A stretch of 64,000 bases of DNA from Methanobacteriaceae archaeon (lineage in GTDB: Archaea > Methanobacteriota > Methanobacteria > Methanobacteriales > Methanobacteriaceae). This document shows positions 62,838-64,000 of the stretch, piece by piece. The notes below the pieces were generated by a model, which saw nothing but the letters and a program-made list of their open reading frames with translations, did no database searches and had not been told where the DNA came from. The stretch is from the NCBI GenBank assembly GCA_013403005.1, contig JACBOA010000015.1, positions 74,501-138,500 of the forward strand. The letters are read 5' to 3'. How positions within the stretch are numbered: position 1 is the first letter of the stretch; every line of letters begins with the position of its first letter. A program made the translations under genes and the position numbers.

Positions 62838-64000
62838 TCAAACCTCATCTTTATGAAAAAAATCATAGATATCAGCAGCTAAATTCCGATTTATACCATT
62901 AACGCTAGCTATTTCATCAATTGAAGCATCAATTATAGATTCTAAATCTCCAAAATGTTTTAAAAGGTTTATTTTACGTTTAGGTCCTATGCCGGGAATT
63001 TCATCCAGGGGAGAACTGGTTAATTCTTTATGTCTGAGATTTTTATGATATTTAACTGCAAATCTATGCGCTTCATCGCGAACTCTCTGGAGTAGATGTA
63101 AAGCAGGAGATTTAGGGGGTAAAATAATAGGCAATGGAACTTCCGGTATGAAGACTTGTTCAAATTCCTTGGCTAAACCTATTACTCCTGTTTTAATGTT
63201 TAATGATTCTAAAACTTTTGTTGCGATATTTAACTGCCCGCGACCTCCATCCACCACAATAAGATCAGGGGGTGTTTCACCTTTATTTACCAGTTTTTTA
63301 TATCTCCGGGTTAACACTTCTCTCATCATGCCATAATCATCAGGACCGGGAGTTTTTAGCTTATACTTCCGGTAATCTTTTTTTCGGGGTTTACCATCCT
63401 CAAAAACCACCATGGATGCAACAGCCATTTTACCTCCCAAGTTAGATACATCAAAGGCTTCTATTCTACGGGGAATTCTGGGTATTTTTAGGGAATTTTT
63501 TAATTCAAGCAAAGCTTTCCTGGAATGTTTATGGTGGTTGATGATTATATGTGCATTTTTAGTTACCATCTGAAGTAATCGTTGCTCTAAACCTTTCTCA
63601 GGGACTCTTAATGACACTTTGGGCAATTTTTTTGGATGTTCTTTTTGGAGTTTTCCATCATAGGGAATTATGGTTTTATCTCGAGTTGAGTTATCATCCG
63701 GAATCTTATTAGAAATCATTTCATCATTATCTGAATGAATTTTTCGATTATCATCTAGCCACTTCACTATGAGATTCTCATCTTCGATCATTACCGGAAG
63801 AAGTATTTCAGATGGTATCTGACGTGGTCCGGAGTAATATTGTTTAATGAAGGCAGTCAAGATTTTTGAAGGAGAATTATCCTCTGCTCCTTCCATTAAA
63901 AAATCCTCTTTTCCCATTATTTTTCCTTCCCGGACTCTGAAAACAACCACCACCACCAACTCATTGTCGCTGGCAAGTGAAACTACATCTTGATCCAGGT
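62838..64000 (-). CDS. uvrC: Excinuclease ABC subunit C (C-terminal part; 5' end beyond window)
   Basis: DNA repair nuclease subunit, read leftwards. The frame is open to the right window edge with LDQDVVSLASDNELVVVVVF, so the N-terminal GIY-YIG domain is outside. Present are the linker FRVREGKIMGKEDF, the RNase H-like endonuclease part (RIEAFDVSNLGGKMAVASMV; PDLIVVDGGRGQLN) and two helix-hairpin-helix motifs (SPLDEIPGIGPKRKINLLKH; ASVNGINRNLAADIYDF). It makes the 5' cut in nucleotide excision repair. Confidence 0.93.
   Translation of the reverse strand, partial: LDQDVVSLASDNELVVVVVFRVREGKIMGKEDFLMEGAEDNSPSKILTAFIKQYYSGPRQIPSEILLPVMIEDENLIVKWLDDNRKIHSDNDEMISNKIPDDNSTRDKTIIPYDGKLQKEHPKKLPKVSLRVPEKGLEQRLLQMVTKNAHIIINHHKHSRKALLELKNSLKIPRIPRRIEAFDVSNLGGKMAVASMVVFEDGKPRKKDYRKYKLKTPGPDDYGMMREVLTRRYKKLVNKGETPPDLIVVDGGRGQLNIATKVLESLNIKTGVIGLAKEFEQVFIPEVPLPIILPPKSPALHLLQRVRDEAHRFAVKYHKNLRHKELTSSPLDEIPGIGPKRKINLLKHFGDLESIIDASIDEIASVNGINRNLAADIYDFFHKDEV

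Overview
The window looks like chromosome of a mesophilic, AT-rich methanogenic archaeon of the order Methanobacteriales, most likely a Methanobacterium-type genus. The main evidence is a complete 20-gene energy-converting hydrogenase A (eha) operon in canonical order ending in an Ftr-like and a ribokinase-like gene, a MurT/GatD-like pair (amide-ligase chemistry expected in pseudomurein-walled methanogens), DUF2206, DUF1616 and DUF2101 membrane proteins, class III (archaeal prepilin) signal peptides, archaeal 4-phosphopantoate--beta-alanine ligase, Dph6, UPF0200/UPF0201 and archaeal-type ThiI. The species cannot be fixed from sequence reading alone.

Layout. (1) 1-13057: surface-glycan region. 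It holds a 5'-truncated sugar epimerase, two glycosyltransferases around a DUF362 protein, a DUF2206 membrane protein and a GT39/PMT-like membrane protein on the plus strand. A GDP-mannose dehydratase-like enzyme, a UDP-glucose epimerase-like enzyme and a DUF1616 protein follow on the minus strand. From about 740 onward it is more AT-rich than its flanks. At 6525-8330 it carries a gene-free scar with two tandem 206-bp remnants of a transposase 3' end and a decayed secreted-protein N-terminus. (2) 13171-27773: ehaA-T, then a 6x[4Fe-4S] polyferredoxin and a CBS-domain protein. Together these encode the membrane-bound [NiFe] hydrogenase that uses ion-motive force to reduce ferredoxin, plus its polyferredoxin wiring. 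(3) 27842-32746: thiI, a bacterial-type RNase III, a CoA-disulfide reductase/NADH oxidase-like flavoprotein, a YkgJ cysteine-cluster protein and an FMN-binding protein.

(4) 32955-34313: an intact, apparently recent insertion sequence with inverted repeats and an 8-bp target duplication, followed by tRNA-Cys directly upstream of cysS. (5) 36704-46120: amino-acid, envelope and nucleotide metabolism: asnB, gatC-like, ACT-domain protein plus homoserine dehydrogenase, apgM, a MurT/GatD pair and pyrG. (6) 46160-58514: a putative type IV pilus-like locus. It has an A24 prepilin peptidase, two small class III pilin-like proteins on the plus strand, and a minus-strand operon of four larger secreted proteins with prepilin-like N-termini plus a PepSY-like protein. 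CoA-biosynthesis, UPF0200/0201 and dph6 genes lie inside this region. This is the least explained part of the window. (7) 58614-64000: a small membrane protein, an M42 aminopeptidase, a small Asn/Gln/Ser-rich protein, a KaiC-like ATPase beside a response-regulator/PAS/methanogen-output-domain protein, and a 5'-truncated uvrC.

All calls come from reading translations and motifs; no database search was run.
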